From Sphingopyxis sp. LC81 (lineage in GTDB: Bacteria; Pseudomonadota; Alphaproteobacteria; Sphingomonadales; Sphingomonadaceae): a DNA stretch of 64,000 nt. A program made the position numbers and the translations under genes. This document shows, one piece after another, positions 33,554 to 42,937 of the stretch; the first letter of the stretch is position 1, and the number at the start of each line of letters is the position of its first letter. The notes beneath the pieces were generated by a model. That model was not told where the DNA came from. It made no database searches and saw nothing but the letters and a program-made list of their open reading frames with translations. Where the stretch lies: positions 124,001 through 188,000 of the forward strand of contig NZ_JNFD01000014.1 of the NCBI RefSeq assembly GCF_000756375.1, in the 5' to 3' direction.

Positions 33554-33889
33554 ATGGAAACGCTGTTATTTATCCTGATTTGTTTCGCGCTCGTAACCGC
33601 ATTGGTGGCGCATGGAAAAGGGCGCAACACGCTTGGGTGGTTAGTCCTAGGCTTCCTATTCGGACCACTCGCCCTTCTTGCAGTGGCAGTGGCAAGCCCG
33701 GATCGCCGAAAGGCCGAATTAAAAGAGATCAAAGCCGGGCTCCAATCGGGCGCGTTGCGGCGGTGCCCTTCCTGTGCCGAAGCGATCAGACGAGAAGCTG
33801 TACGTTGTAATCACTGCTCGTCCGAGGTGGAACCGCTACCGCCCCAAAGGGGGCTAATCGGAAGACTTTTTGGCGGACAAGTGAATTGA
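33554..33889 (+). CDS. Membrane protein with C-terminal zinc ribbon
   Basis: The 111-residue protein has two transmembrane helices (LLFILICFALVTALVAHG and LGWLVLGFLFGPLALLAVAV) and a short zinc ribbon (RCPSCAEAIRREAVRCNHCSSEV). Such proteins are common and of unknown role. It is the last gene of the island, 172 bases before the right att site. Confidence 0.65.
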   Translation: METLLFILICFALVTALVAHGKGRNTLGWLVLGFLFGPLALLAVAVASPDRRKAELKEIKAGLQSGALRRCPSCAEAIRREAVRCNHCSSEVEPLPPQRGLIGRLFGGQVN

Positions 33890-33975
33890 CCGGCATACTG
33901 TCGCCCACCTTTCGGCGGCACGACCGGCTGCAACGACGCCCAAATATCTGTTCAAGCTACCAACAAGGGGCAGGA

Positions 33976-33998
33976 TGATTGGTCCTAGAGTTGGTCCT
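33976..33998 (+). repeat. Right-end Int arm-like repeat pair
   Basis: Two TTGGTCCTA repeats with a 12-base period, in the same orientation as those at 22871-22893, end 63 bases before the attR core. The 23-base blocks differ at only a few spacer positions. Confidence 0.6.
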
Positions 33999-34061
33999 AA
34001 TTTTTCATTCTGGCCCAAAGAAATTGACGTAAAATTGCGGTTTTGTGAGAATGGTGCGCTT

Positions 34062-34078
34062 TCCTGCCGGGCGCGCCA
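34062..34078 (+). repeat. attR: attR core
   Basis: TCCTGCCGGGCGCGCCA is an exact copy of the tRNA-Arg 3' end at 22792-22808 and marks the right end of the island. Confidence 0.9.
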
Positions 34079-34134
34079 ATTCCATTCGACGCCTCGAGCG
34101 CGCAGCAGAGAGCCCTGACCTTGAATTGGCGGTC

Positions 34135-34177
34135 GCAAAAATGCGAGCGGTGGCCGGCGGCATGCGCCGGCCACCGC
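34135..34177 (-). terminator. Intrinsic terminator of the alpha/beta hydrolase gene
   Basis: On the minus strand a 13-bp perfect stem (GCGGTGGCCGGCG with CGCCGGCCACCGC, 34147-34177) with a 5-base loop is followed within a few bases by ATTTTTG. It lies 34 bases after the hydrolase stop. Confidence 0.75.
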
Positions 34178-34210
34178 CGCTCGCTGCGGCACGGTTTCCG
34201 CTTCGTGCGC

Positions 34211-35209
34211 TCAGCGATCCGCCACTTTGCGATCGAGGAACGTGCGGATGAGCGGCGCCATCTCGTCGAGCTTGTCTTCGAGCGCGAAATGGCCGGTGTC
34301 GAGCAGGTGAAGTTCCGCGCCCGGCAGGTCACGCAGATAGGGGTGCGCACCCTCCACCGGAAAGATCACGTCATTCTTGCCCCACACGACCAGCGTCGGC
34401 GGTTTGTGCTCGCGGAAGAACGCCTGGAACTGTGGATAGAGCGGTACGTTGGTCCGATAGTCGTAGAATAGGTCGAGTTGGATATCCTTGTTGCCCGGCC
34501 GGTCCAGTCCCGCCTGATCGATCACCCAATTGTCGGGGCTGATCCGGCTTGGGTCCTTGACGCCATGCGTATATTGGAACTTGGTGGCGTCGAGCGTCAG
34601 GACGCCCGCAAGCGCCTTGCGGTGCTCGGCCGAACCGTCGCTCCAATAGGCTTTGATCGGGTTCCAGAATTCGCGCAGGCCTTCGGCATAGGCGTTGCCG
34701 TTCTGGACGATCAGGCCGCTCACCCGCTCGGGATGCTTCAGCGCGAGCCGGTAGCCGACGGGCGCGCCGTAATCCATCACGTACATGGCGTATTTCCGCG
34801 CGCCGACCTGGCCCAACAGCGCGTCGACGATGTCGGCATAATGCGCAAAGCTATAGTCGAATTTCGTGCGATCGGGCGCGTCGCTCTGGCCGAAGCCGGG
34901 ATAGTCGGGGGCGATCACGCGATAGCGATCGGCCAGTTGCGGAATGAGGTTCCGGAACATGTGCGACGAGGTCGGGAAGCCATGGAGCAGCAGAACCACG
35001 GGGCCGTCGGCCGGACCGGCTTCGCGATAGAATATCTTCACGCCGTCGATCGTCGCGCTGCGATGGTGAATAGTGACCGGCGCGGGGGCGGTGGTTCGCG
35101 CAGCGGCGGCGGTGACCTTTGTCGGCTCGGTGGGCGCGGCAATGGCGGTGCCGGACAACGCGACGCTCGCGGCACTTGCAAGCAGCGCGGAAAGGACAAA
35201 ATGCTTCAT
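34211..35209 (-). CDS. Secreted alpha/beta hydrolase (epoxide hydrolase/dehalogenase-like)
   Basis: The 332-residue protein has a signal peptide ([20 protein letters not shown]), the oxyanion [13 protein letters not shown], the nucleophile motif [13 protein letters not shown] with Asp as likely nucleophile, and catalytic His near [12 protein letters not shown]. An Asp nucleophile with DYGAP points to epoxide hydrolases or haloalkane dehalogenases rather than esterases. Export to the periplasm is inferred. The start at 35209 follows AAGGAG. It has its own terminator and lies alone next to the island's right end. Confidence 0.82.
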   Translation of the reverse strand: MKHFVLSALLASAASVALSGTAIAAPTEPTKVTAAAARTTAPAPVTIHHRSATIDGVKIFYREAGPADGPVVLLLHGFPTSSHMFRNLIPQLADRYRVIAPDYPGFGQSDAPDRTKFDYSFAHYADIVDALLGQVGARKYAMYVMDYGAPVGYRLALKHPERVSGLIVQNGNAYAEGLREFWNPIKAYWSDGSAEHRKALAGVLTLDATKFQYTHGVKDPSRISPDNWVIDQAGLDRPGNKDIQLDLFYDYRTNVPLYPQFQAFFREHKPPTLVVWGKNDVIFPVEGAHPYLRDLPGAELHLLDTGHFALEDKLDEMAPLIRTFLDRKVADR

Positions 35210-35425
35210 GATCCAAAACTCCTTGAACGATTGTCGATGGCCCAACGGCCTTCGTGCTCAAGAGATATTCTTTCCCATAAAGATTATAATTGGAAAAAAT
35301 CGGAATATTTTATTCCATTTATTGTAATAAAGTCACTCGGCCGGGGTTCCGCCTGAAGTGATAGGTGGGCCATCCGCCAAAGACCGATGGATATGCGCCG
35401 TCCGCTATGCTCTAACCGGGTTGCG

Positions 35426-37699
35426 ATGGCGCACGACAAACCCCGCTACCAGCCCTACAACAGTCCCGCCGGCGGCTGGGGCGCGGCGGCCGCGACCGCC
35501 AAGGTGCTGCTCGAACAAAGCGTCGTCACCAAGGGATCGCGCGCGCTGCTGTCGATGAACCAGCCGGGCGGTTTCAAATGCCCGAGCTGCGCCTTTCCCG
35601 ACGCCAGCTGCACCAAGAAGCTGGAATTCTGCGAAAATGGCGCGAAGGCGCTTGCGCACGAGGCGACGAAATTCCGCGTCACGCGTGAATTTTTCGCGCA
35701 GCACAGCGTGACCGACCTGAAGAAGCAGTCGGATTATTGGCTGGAGATGCAGGGGCGGCTGACCGAGCCGATGCGCTACGACGCCGCGACCGACCATTAT
35801 GTGCCGGTGAGCTGGGACGATGCCTTCGCGCTGATCGGCGCGCATCTGCGCGCGCTCGCCAGCCCGCATGAGGCCGAATTCTACACCTCGGGCCGCACCG
35901 CGAACGAGACGGCGTTCCTCTATTCGATCTTCGTGCGCGAATTCGGCACCAACAACTTCCCCGACTGTTCGAACATGTGCCACGAACCGACGAGCCGCGG
36001 GCTGCCGCACTCGATCGGCGTCGGCAAGGGCACGGTAATCCTCGACGATTTCGAGCATGCCGAGGCGATCTTCCTGATCGGGCATAATGCCGGGACCAAC
36101 GCGCCGCGGATGATGACCCCGCTCGTCGAGGCGCGTAAGCGGGGGGTGCCGATCGTCGCGGTCAACCCGATGCCCGAGCGCGCGCTGATCAAATTCACCG
36201 AGCCGCAGGACATCGTCCAGATGGCGACCTTCGGCTCGACCGAAGTCACCAGCGAATTCGTCCATATCCGGATCGGCGGCGACCTCGCGCTGCTCAAGGG
36301 CATGATGAAGGTCATGTTCGAACGCGAGGCGGCGGGCGAGGCCGTGCTCGACCACGACTTCATCGCCGAACATACGTCGGGCTTCGCCGCGCTGAAGGCC
36401 GATATCGAGGCGCAGAGCTGGCCCGACCTCGTTGCCGCGGCTGGCATCGACGAGGCGCAGATCCGCCGCTGCGCCGAAATCTACATCCGGTCGAACGCGA
36501 CGGTCATCTGTTACGGCATGGGGGTGACCCAGCATCAGCAGGGGTCGCAGCTGGTCCAGCAGATCGCGAATATCCTTCTCCTCAAGGGCAATTACGGCAA
36601 GCCCGGCGCAGGCATCTCGCCGATCCGCGGCCATTCGAACGTGCAGGGCGACCGCACCGTCGGCATCGACGAGAAACCGGGCCAGGCCTATCTCGACAAG
36701 GTCCGCGACGTCTTTGGTTTCGAACCGCCGCGCGAGCATGGCCATCATAGCGTCGAGTCGGTCGAGGCGATGATGGCGGGCACCGCCAAGGTCTTCATCG
36801 GCCTCGGCGGCAATTTCGTCCGCGCGGTCCCCGACACTGACCGCGCCTATGCCGCGATGCGCCAGCTGAACCTGACCGTCGGCATCGCGACGAAGCTCAA
36901 CCGCGGGCATCTGGTGCATGGCAAGGATGCGCTGATCCTGCCCGTCGTTGCACGCTCCGAGCGCATCGAAACCGCCGCCGGCGAACAGTTCGTCACGATC
37001 GAGGATTCGATGTCGAACGTTACCGCCTCGCGCGGCGTGCTCGAACCCGCGAGCGCCGATCTGATGCCCGAGACCGAGATCGTCTGCCGCATGGCGATGG
37101 CGACGCTCCCGCACAGCAAGGTCGACTGGGCCAGCTATATCGATGATTATGGCCTGATCCGCGACAGGATTGCCGAAGTCTACCCTGCGCTCTACGCGGA
37201 TTTTTCGGAGCGCATCAAGGCGCCGATGGGCTTCCATCTCGACATCCCGCCGCGCCGCCGTGCGTGGGCGACACCGACCGGCAAGGCCAATTTCCTTGTG
37301 CTCCCGGGGCTCGCGGTCAATGCGCCGGTCGACGACGCCGACATGCTGCGGCTCGCGACCGTCCGCTCGCACGACCAGTTCAACACGACGATCTACAGCT
37401 ACAACGACCGTTATCGCGGCGTGTATAACGACCGGATGGTCCTGTTCCTGAACGCCGACGATATCGCGGCGCGCGGGCTGGAGGCGGGAATGAAGGTCGC
37501 GCTCGAAACGATCAGCGCCGACGGTATCGTGCGCCGCGTAGAGGGGCTGACGATCCTCGACTATCCGATGTCGCGCGGCTCGGTCGCGGGCTATTATCCC
37601 GAGCTCAACCCGCTGCTGCCGCTTGGCCATTATGACAAGACCAGCGGTTGTCCGGCCGCCAAGTCGATCCCGGTGCGCGTCGTCCGGGCTGCGGACTGA
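35426..37699 (+). CDS. FdhF/YdeP family molybdenum oxidoreductase
   Basis: The 757-residue protein starts with the YdeP-type N-terminus (KPRYQPYNSPAGGWGAAAAT) and Cys cluster FKCPSCAFPDASCTKKLEFC, then the molybdopterin oxidoreductase core (GRTANETAFLY, MCHEPTSRG, GHSNVQGDRTVGI, FIGLGGNFVRAVPD) and a C-terminal MopB-CT domain (YNDRYRGVYNDRMVLFL). YdeP-like enzymes carry bis-MGD; their substrate is uncertain. ATG 35426 fits the family; an ATG at 35387 is possible. fdhD and mobA nearby supply its cofactor. Confidence 0.88.
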   Translation: MAHDKPRYQPYNSPAGGWGAAAATAKVLLEQSVVTKGSRALLSMNQPGGFKCPSCAFPDASCTKKLEFCENGAKALAHEATKFRVTREFFAQHSVTDLKKQSDYWLEMQGRLTEPMRYDAATDHYVPVSWDDAFALIGAHLRALASPHEAEFYTSGRTANETAFLYSIFVREFGTNNFPDCSNMCHEPTSRGLPHSIGVGKGTVILDDFEHAEAIFLIGHNAGTNAPRMMTPLVEARKRGVPIVAVNPMPERALIKFTEPQDIVQMATFGSTEVTSEFVHIRIGGDLALLKGMMKVMFEREAAGEAVLDHDFIAEHTSGFAALKADIEAQSWPDLVAAAGIDEAQIRRCAEIYIRSNATVICYGMGVTQHQQGSQLVQQIANILLLKGNYGKPGAGISPIRGHSNVQGDRTVGIDEKPGQAYLDKVRDVFGFEPPREHGHHSVESVEAMMAGTAKVFIGLGGNFVRAVPDTDRAYAAMRQLNLTVGIATKLNRGHLVHGKDALILPVVARSERIETAAGEQFVTIEDSMSNVTASRGVLEPASADLMPETEIVCRMAMATLPHSKVDWASYIDDYGLIRDRIAEVYPALYADFSERIKAPMGFHLDIPPRRRAWATPTGKANFLVLPGLAVNAPVDDADMLRLATVRSHDQFNTTIYSYNDRYRGVYNDRMVLFLNADDIAARGLEAGMKVALETISADGIVRRVEGLTILDYPMSRGSVAGYYPELNPLLPLGHYDKTSGCPAAKSIPVRVVRAAD

Positions 37700-37707
37700 C
37701 GCCGCCG

Positions 37708-38340
37708 ATGGCCGTCGGCAAACATATCGCGCCGGTCCGTTTCCTGATCTTTCCGTTCGTGCTGGTCGCGGCGATGGGAGCGGCGCTCGCATCGGACATC
37801 GATCCGCGCGCCGCATTCCTGATCGGCTTCGACGTCGCCGCCTTTGTCTTTCTTTGCACCGTCGTGCCGCTCTTCCGTGCCGACGCCGATCAGATGCGTC
37901 GCCGCGCCGAATTTAATGACGCGAACCGCATCGGCCTGCTCGCGATCACCGTGCTGCTCTCGCTCGTCATATTGTTCGCGGTGGGGACGTTGATCGCAAG
38001 CCCGGGCAAGCTGGATCGCTGCGACGTCATCCTGATCGTCGCGACCCTCGCGCTGGCGTGGCTGTTCGCGAACATGGTGTTCACGCTCCACTATGCGCAT
38101 CTCTATTATCTGCAGAAAGACGGCCGCGACCAGTGCGGGATCGAGGTTCCGGGGGTGCACGAGCCCGGTTACTGGGACTTCCTCTATTTCGCCTTCACGC
38201 TTGGCATGACCTTCCAGACCTCGGACGTCACCATATCGGGCGCGCATATGCGGCGCGTCGTGCTCGGCCACTGCATGGCGGCCTTTATCTTCAACATGGG
38301 CATTCTGGCGTTCACGGTGAACGCCATCGGTGGATCATGA
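37708..38340 (+). CDS. DUF1345 membrane protein
   Basis: The 210-residue protein has five to six transmembrane helices and the DUF1345 signature (DFLYFAFTLGMTFQTSDVTI, RRVVLGHCMAAFIFNMGILA). Function is unknown. It starts 8 bases after the oxidoreductase stop, so the two genes are likely co-transcribed. Its last 6 bases overlap the convergent mobA. Confidence 0.85.
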   Translation: MAVGKHIAPVRFLIFPFVLVAAMGAALASDIDPRAAFLIGFDVAAFVFLCTVVPLFRADADQMRRRAEFNDANRIGLLAITVLLSLVILFAVGTLIASPGKLDRCDVILIVATLALAWLFANMVFTLHYAHLYYLQKDGRDQCGIEVPGVHEPGYWDFLYFAFTLGMTFQTSDVTISGAHMRRVVLGHCMAAFIFNMGILAFTVNAIGGS

Positions 38341-38847
38341 CCCCGCCAGCCGATCGAGGTCGGCGACGCTGTTGATGTTCGGCGGCACGAAATCGCTGGA
38401 CACCGCCCGCGCGCCGATCCGGCGGGCATAGGCCCGGACGGCGAGGTCGTGTCCGTCCTCGAGGATGGCCCGCAGGTCATTGATCGAGGCAACCGGCCAC
38501 AGCCCGATCACCGGCTGCGTCTCGAGGAAGGCCGGCGCCGGTTCGAGAAGCGCGCGAAGATCGTCGGGCAGGCGCACGCAATCGACCGGCGCCGTCAGCA
38601 GTTGATCGAAGCCATTGTCCGCCGCTTGGATAAGCGCACCCGCAATTCCGCCGAGTGGGCCCATGTCGGGGCGCGGCCAGTCGGCGATGCCGCCGTCGCG
38701 GCCGATGACGACCACCGTGTCGCAATGCGGTTGGAGCGCCGCCGATGCATGGTCGAGCAAGCTCCGCCTATCGAGCATCGCAAGCGCCTTGTCAGACCCG
38801 AAGCGGCTCGACCGCCCGCCCGCGAGCACCGCGCCGAGCGTCCTCAT
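38335..38847 (-). CDS. mobA: Molybdenum cofactor guanylyltransferase MobA
   Basis: The 170-residue protein has the nucleotide-binding LAGGRSSRFGSDKALAML and the MobA pattern (DTVVVIGRDG, PLGGIAGAL, LTAPVDCVRLP, AVSSDFVPPNINSVADL). It attaches GMP to molybdopterin to form MGD, needed by the adjacent oxidoreductase. It overlaps fdhD by 4 bases, so the two are one operon. It is shorter than E. coli MobA by about 20 residues. Confidence 0.9.
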   Translation of the reverse strand: MRTLGAVLAGGRSSRFGSDKALAMLDRRSLLDHASAALQPHCDTVVVIGRDGGIADWPRPDMGPLGGIAGALIQAADNGFDQLLTAPVDCVRLPDDLRALLEPAPAFLETQPVIGLWPVASINDLRAILEDGHDLAVRAYARRIGARAVSSDFVPPNINSVADLDRLAGS

Positions 38848-39665
38848 GCGATCATTCCGTGCGGATCGCTGACAACTAGCGCGGAATCCGTCCGCGCCAG
38901 CGTCACAAGCGTCAGCCCCGCCTGCACGGCGCGTGTCGCGGCGAGGCTGGTCGGCGCCGAGATGGTGACGAGCATCGGGCAGCCCGCGCGCACCGTCTTT
39001 TCGACCAACTCATAACTGCACCTTGCCGACAGCAGGATAAAGCCGGTCGCGGGATCGATGCCCGCGCGCGCCAAGGCCCCGATCAGCTTGTCGAGCGCAT
39101 TGTGCCGCCCCACGTCTTCGCGCGCGAACAGGATGTCGCCGCCGGGCGAGCAGAAGGCCGCGGCGTGCACGGCACCCGTGGCGCGGCCGAGCGGCTGCTG
39201 ATCGTGCAGCGCTGCGAGCGCGGCTGCAATGGCGTGACGATCTGTGCCGATGCGCGCGGTCACCGGCGGAAGCGGCCGCAGCACCTGCTCGATATTCTCG
39301 ATCCCGCACAGCCCGCAGCTGCTCTCGCTCACGCGCTTGCGCGCGCGATCGAGCGCGATCGCGTTGCGTTCGGGGGGTAGCCAGATACGTAGCGCCCAAC
39401 CGCCTTCGATGGGATGGGCATCGACGCGCCCGATCTGGCCCGGGGTTTCGATCAGGCCCTCGCCCAGCGCAAAGCCGATCGCATAATCCTCAAGATCGGC
39501 CGGCGTCGCCATCATTACCGCATAGCCGATGCCGCCGACCTCGATCGAAACCGGCGCCTCGACCGGAATGCTGCGGGTCAGTTCCGCGTCGCCGGGCTCG
39601 CCAAGCCCGAGTCGCCGGACGGAAAGGTCGATCATGTCCTGATTCATCGGCGCACCGTACCGCAT
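38844..39665 (-). CDS. fdhD: Formate dehydrogenase accessory sulfurtransferase FdhD
   Basis: The 273-residue protein has the FdhD signature (PADLEDYAIGFALGEGLI, SSCGLCGIE, GAVHAAAFC, AREDVGRHNALDKLIGAL, RCSYELVEKTVRAGCP). FdhD transfers sulfur to the Mo of bis-MGD before insertion into formate-dehydrogenase-like enzymes. Its partner is probably the YdeP-type enzyme nearby. Two starts are possible, 39665 and 39647, with weak ribosome sites. Confidence 0.92.
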   Translation of the reverse strand: MRYGAPMNQDMIDLSVRRLGLGEPGDAELTRSIPVEAPVSIEVGGIGYAVMMATPADLEDYAIGFALGEGLIETPGQIGRVDAHPIEGGWALRIWLPPERNAIALDRARKRVSESSCGLCGIENIEQVLRPLPPVTARIGTDRHAIAAALAALHDQQPLGRATGAVHAAAFCSPGGDILFAREDVGRHNALDKLIGALARAGIDPATGFILLSARCSYELVEKTVRAGCPMLVTISAPTSLAATRAVQAGLTLVTLARTDSALVVSDPHGMIA

Positions 39666-39680
39666 CCCCGCTCGCCTGTC

Positions 39681-40595
39681 TCAACCGGCACGGCCGAGCT
39701 GTTCGGCGAGGAAGTCGACGAACACGCGAACACGCGCCGGGGTGTTCGCGCCGCCAGCAAACACCGCGTGGATCGCCTCGATATCGCCCGGATTATAGTC
39801 CTCCAGTACCGGGACGAGCGCGCCGCTCGCGATCTGGTCGGCGATGCTGAACGCGCCGACGCGCGCGATGCCGACCCCCGCCGCGGCAAGCTGTCCCAAC
39901 GTCTCGCCATTGTTCGCCTCGATATTGCCCTGCACCGATAACGTGAATTCGCGGTCGTCGTCGCGGAAGGGCCAGGTCGGCTCGGCGCGGCGGAAATTGA
40001 AGTTCAGGCAATTATGGCCGTGCAGATCCTCGGGCACGCGCGGCGTGCCATGCGCGGCGAGATAGGCGGGTGAAGCGATGATGACGCGGCGGCTTTCGCC
40101 CAGCTTGCGCGCGGTCAGCGGGCTATCGGCGAGCGGACCGAAGCGGATCGCGACATCGGCTTGCCCCGCGGCAATGTCGACGAGCCGGTCGGCAAGGCTG
40201 ATGTCGACAAGGATGTGCGGATAGAGGCGCACGAAATCTCCGAGGAGCGGCACGATGCTAAGCCGTCCATGTGCCTGAGCCGCGCTGACGCGGAGCCGCC
40301 CGCGCGGTGCGCCCTGATCGGCGATGACCTGCTCGGCATCGTCGAGGTCGGCGAGGATGCGGCGCGCCGCGCGCAGATACGCCTCGCCCTCGGCGGTCAG
40401 CGCGAGCGCGCGCGTCGAGCGTAGGAGGAGCCGGACGCCAAGCCGCGTTTCGATCCGGTCGATCGTCCGGCTGACCGCCGACGGGGTCAACCCGAGGCAG
40501 CGGCCGGCGGCGGAAAAGCTGCCCTCGGTGACCGCGACGGTAAAGACTTCCATCGCGCGCGCGCGGTCGCTCGTTTCGGCGATCTTTGCGTTCAT
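39681..40595 (-). CDS. LysR family transcriptional regulator
   Basis: The 304-residue protein has the LysR HTH (FTVAVTEGSFSAAGRCLGLT, PSAVSRTIDRIETRLGVRLL) and a substrate-binding domain of the CrgA/DmlR type (PRGRLRVSAAQAHGRLSIVP, FSIADQIASGALVPVLEDY). It diverges from the aldo/keto reductase gene with an 89-base gap, so it probably regulates that gene and perhaps the MFS gene after it. The inducer is unknown. Confidence 0.9.
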   Translation of the reverse strand: MNAKIAETSDRARAMEVFTVAVTEGSFSAAGRCLGLTPSAVSRTIDRIETRLGVRLLLRSTRALALTAEGEAYLRAARRILADLDDAEQVIADQGAPRGRLRVSAAQAHGRLSIVPLLGDFVRLYPHILVDISLADRLVDIAAGQADVAIRFGPLADSPLTARKLGESRRVIIASPAYLAAHGTPRVPEDLHGHNCLNFNFRRAEPTWPFRDDDREFTLSVQGNIEANNGETLGQLAAAGVGIARVGAFSIADQIASGALVPVLEDYNPGDIEAIHAVFAGGANTPARVRVFVDFLAEQLGRAG

Positions 40596-40684
40596 TTCAA
40601 AAATCCTTCGCTTTTGGGAACGCTACTGTGTGCGAGACCGCGCGTCCATCTATGCCTCAACATCGCAAATGAAAGGGCAGGATC

Positions 40685-41719
40685 ATGGAATATCGTCAAT
40701 TGGGATCGTCGGGGCTTCGCGTTCCGGCCTTGAGTTTTGGAACCGGGACGTTCGGCGGCCAAGGCCCGCTGTTCAGCGCGTGGGGCACCAGTGATGCCGC
40801 CGAGGCGCGGCGCCTGATCGACATCAGCCTCGATGCCGGGGTGACCCTGTTCGACACCGCCGACGTCTATTCGAACGGCGCGTCCGAGGAAATATTGGGC
40901 GAGGCGATCAAGGGGCGCCGCGATGCGGTGCTCATCTCGACCAAGACCGGGCTGCCGATGGGCGACGGGCCGCAGGATTGGGGCGCCTCGCGCGGCCGGC
41001 TGATTCGCGCGGTTGAGGATGCACTGCGGCGGCTCGGCACCGATCATATCGACCTGCTCCAGCTCCACGCGTTCGACGCCTCGACCCCGGTCGACGAACT
41101 GATGGGCACGCTCGCTACGCTGATCGCCGCGGGCAAGCTCCGCTACGCGGGCGTCTCCAACTATCCGGGCTGGCAATTGATGAAGGCGCAGGCGACCGCC
41201 GACCGCCTCGGCACCCCGCGTTTCGTCGCGCACCAGGTCTATTATTCGCTGATCGGGCGCGCCTATGAGGCCGATCTGATGCCGCTTGCCGCCGATCAGG
41301 GCGTCGGTGCGCTGGTGTGGAGCCCACTCGGCTGGGGCCGGCTGACCGGCAAGATCGGGCGTGACCGCCCGGTTCCCGCCGGCAGTCGCCTGCACGAAAC
41401 CGAACAATTCGCGCCGCCCGTCGCCGAAGAGCTGCTCTACCGCGTCATCGACGCGCTCGAAGCCGTCGCCGCCGAAACGGGCAAGACGGTGCCGCAGATC
41501 GCGATCAACTGGCTGCTCCGGCGCCCGACCGTCTCGTCGGTGATCATCGGCGCGCGCAACGAGGAACAGCTGCGCCAGAATCTCGGTGCGGTCGGCTGGG
41601 CGCTCACCGCCGAACAGGTGGCCGCGCTCGACGCCGCGAGCGATGTGCTCCCACCCTATCCGCACACCCCCTATCGGCAGCAGGCCGGGTTCGCCCGCCT
41701 GAACCCGCCGCTCGTCTGA
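40685..41719 (+). CDS. Aldo/keto reductase
   Basis: The 344-residue protein has the AKR tetrad region: FDTADVYSNGASEEILGEAI (Asp, Tyr), ISTKTGLP (Lys), LLQLHAFDAST (His), plus the cofactor loop SSVIIGARNEEQLRQNLG. It is likely an NADPH-dependent carbonyl reductase of the YajO/Tas type; substrate is unknown. GGGCAGGATC precedes its ATG. It is divergent from LysR and 14 bases before the MFS gene. Confidence 0.92.
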   Translation: MEYRQLGSSGLRVPALSFGTGTFGGQGPLFSAWGTSDAAEARRLIDISLDAGVTLFDTADVYSNGASEEILGEAIKGRRDAVLISTKTGLPMGDGPQDWGASRGRLIRAVEDALRRLGTDHIDLLQLHAFDASTPVDELMGTLATLIAAGKLRYAGVSNYPGWQLMKAQATADRLGTPRFVAHQVYYSLIGRAYEADLMPLAADQGVGALVWSPLGWGRLTGKIGRDRPVPAGSRLHETEQFAPPVAEELLYRVIDALEAVAAETGKTVPQIAINWLLRRPTVSSVIIGARNEEQLRQNLGAVGWALTAEQVAALDAASDVLPPYPHTPYRQQAGFARLNPPLV

Positions 41720-41733
41720 TCGGAAGAACCGAC

Positions 41734-42897
41734 ATGAAAATTAACTTCCCCCTCCTTGCGCTCGCGACCGGTGCCTTTGGCATCGGCATCACCGAATTCG
41801 CGCCGATGGGCCTCTTGCCCGATATGGCCGAGGGGCTGGGAGTGTCCATCCCCGCCGCCGGGCTGCTCGTCTCGGCCTATGCGCTCGGCGTGCTGATCGG
41901 TGCGCCATTGATGACGCTCACCACCGCAAGGATGAACCGGCGCACCCTGCTGATCGGCCTGATGGCGATCTTCACGCTCGGCAATTTCCTGTCGGCGATC
42001 GCGGGCGACTACACGACGCTGATGGTTGCGCGCGTCATCACGTCGCTCAACCATGGCGCCTTTTTCGGCGTCGGCTCGGTCGTCGCGGCGAGCCTCGTCG
42101 CGCCCGAGAAGCGTGCGAGCGCGGTCGCGGCGATGTTCATGGGGCTGACGCTCGCCAATGTCATCGGCGTGCCGCTCGCGCCATGGATCGGCGAGACCTT
42201 CGGCTGGCGCACCGCGTTCGGCGCGATTGCGATCTGGGGCCTCATCACGATGGCCGCGCTCCGTTTCGCACTCCCCGATATCCCGCGCGCCGAGGGCGGC
42301 AACATGCTCGCCGAACTCGGCGTGCTGAAGCGCCGCGAGGTGCTCGTCGCGCTCGCGCTCACCGCGATCGGCTCGGCGGCAATGTTCACCGTCTTCACCT
42401 ATATCGCGCCGATCCTCACCGAAGCGACGGGGGCAGGGACGCTGTTCGTGACCGCGATGCTGGTGATCTACGGGCTCGGGTTGACCATCGGCAACTGGCT
42501 CGGCGGTATCTTCGCCGATCGTTCGATCGACCGCACCTTGATCGTCTCGCTCGCCGGGCTTGCGGTAATGCTAATCCTGTTTGCTGCCACAATGTATTCG
42601 CCGATCGCGGCCGCGGTCACGATCTTCCTGTGGGGCGTCGCGACCTTCGCCATCGTCCCGCCGCTCCAGATGCGCGTTATGGAGGCGGCCTCCGATGCGC
42701 CCAACCTCGCCTCGGCGGTCAATATCGGCGCGTTCAACCTCGGCAATGCGATCGGTGCCGCGGTCGGCGGTGGGGTAATCGGCCTCGGCCTTGGTTTCCC
42801 GGCGGTGTCGATCGCGGGCGCCGCGATGGCGGTCGCCGGGCTCGCAATCGTGCTCGCGTCACGGCAACGCGCTGCCCCGGCACTCGCGCAGGCCTGA
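41734..42897 (+). CDS. MFS efflux transporter (AraJ-like)
   Basis: The 387-residue protein has 12 hydrophobic helices and a drug-efflux-type N-terminus (LALATGAFGIGITEFAPMGL, AAGLLVSAYALGVLIGAPL) with motif A-like TTARMNRRTLLIGLM. AraJ/YdhP-like exporters have this length. It follows the aldo/keto reductase by 14 bases and could export the product or a toxic aldehyde, but the substrate is not known. Confidence 0.88.
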   Translation: MKINFPLLALATGAFGIGITEFAPMGLLPDMAEGLGVSIPAAGLLVSAYALGVLIGAPLMTLTTARMNRRTLLIGLMAIFTLGNFLSAIAGDYTTLMVARVITSLNHGAFFGVGSVVAASLVAPEKRASAVAAMFMGLTLANVIGVPLAPWIGETFGWRTAFGAIAIWGLITMAALRFALPDIPRAEGGNMLAELGVLKRREVLVALALTAIGSAAMFTVFTYIAPILTEATGAGTLFVTAMLVIYGLGLTIGNWLGGIFADRSIDRTLIVSLAGLAVMLILFAATMYSPIAAAVTIFLWGVATFAIVPPLQMRVMEAASDAPNLASAVNIGAFNLGNAIGAAVGGGVIGLGLGFPAVSIAGAAMAVAGLAIVLASRQRAAPALAQA

Positions 42898-42937
42898 CGA
42901 TTGCCATTTCGGCGGCAGAGCCTATGCAATCGCGGGT

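Larger units (their letters stand above)
22792..34078 (+). mobile_element. tRNA-Arg integrated genomic island (about 11.3 kb)
   Basis: The island is bounded by direct repeats TCCTGCCGGGCGCGCCA (22792-22808 and 34062-34078). It begins with a tyrosine integrase just inside the tRNA and has Int arm-like repeats close to both ends. It encodes the DGQHR-methylase-nuclease operon, a 461-residue unknown, a resolvase, an HNH-like protein, an XRE regulator and two small envelope proteins. Its genes are visibly richer in A+T than the flanks. No transfer genes are present. Confidence 0.9.

Noticed and set aside
35405..37816. Minus-strand open frame of 803 residues
   Set aside because: It mirrors the YdeP-type oxidoreductase, which has complete family motifs; the reverse product is low in complexity and unrecognisable.
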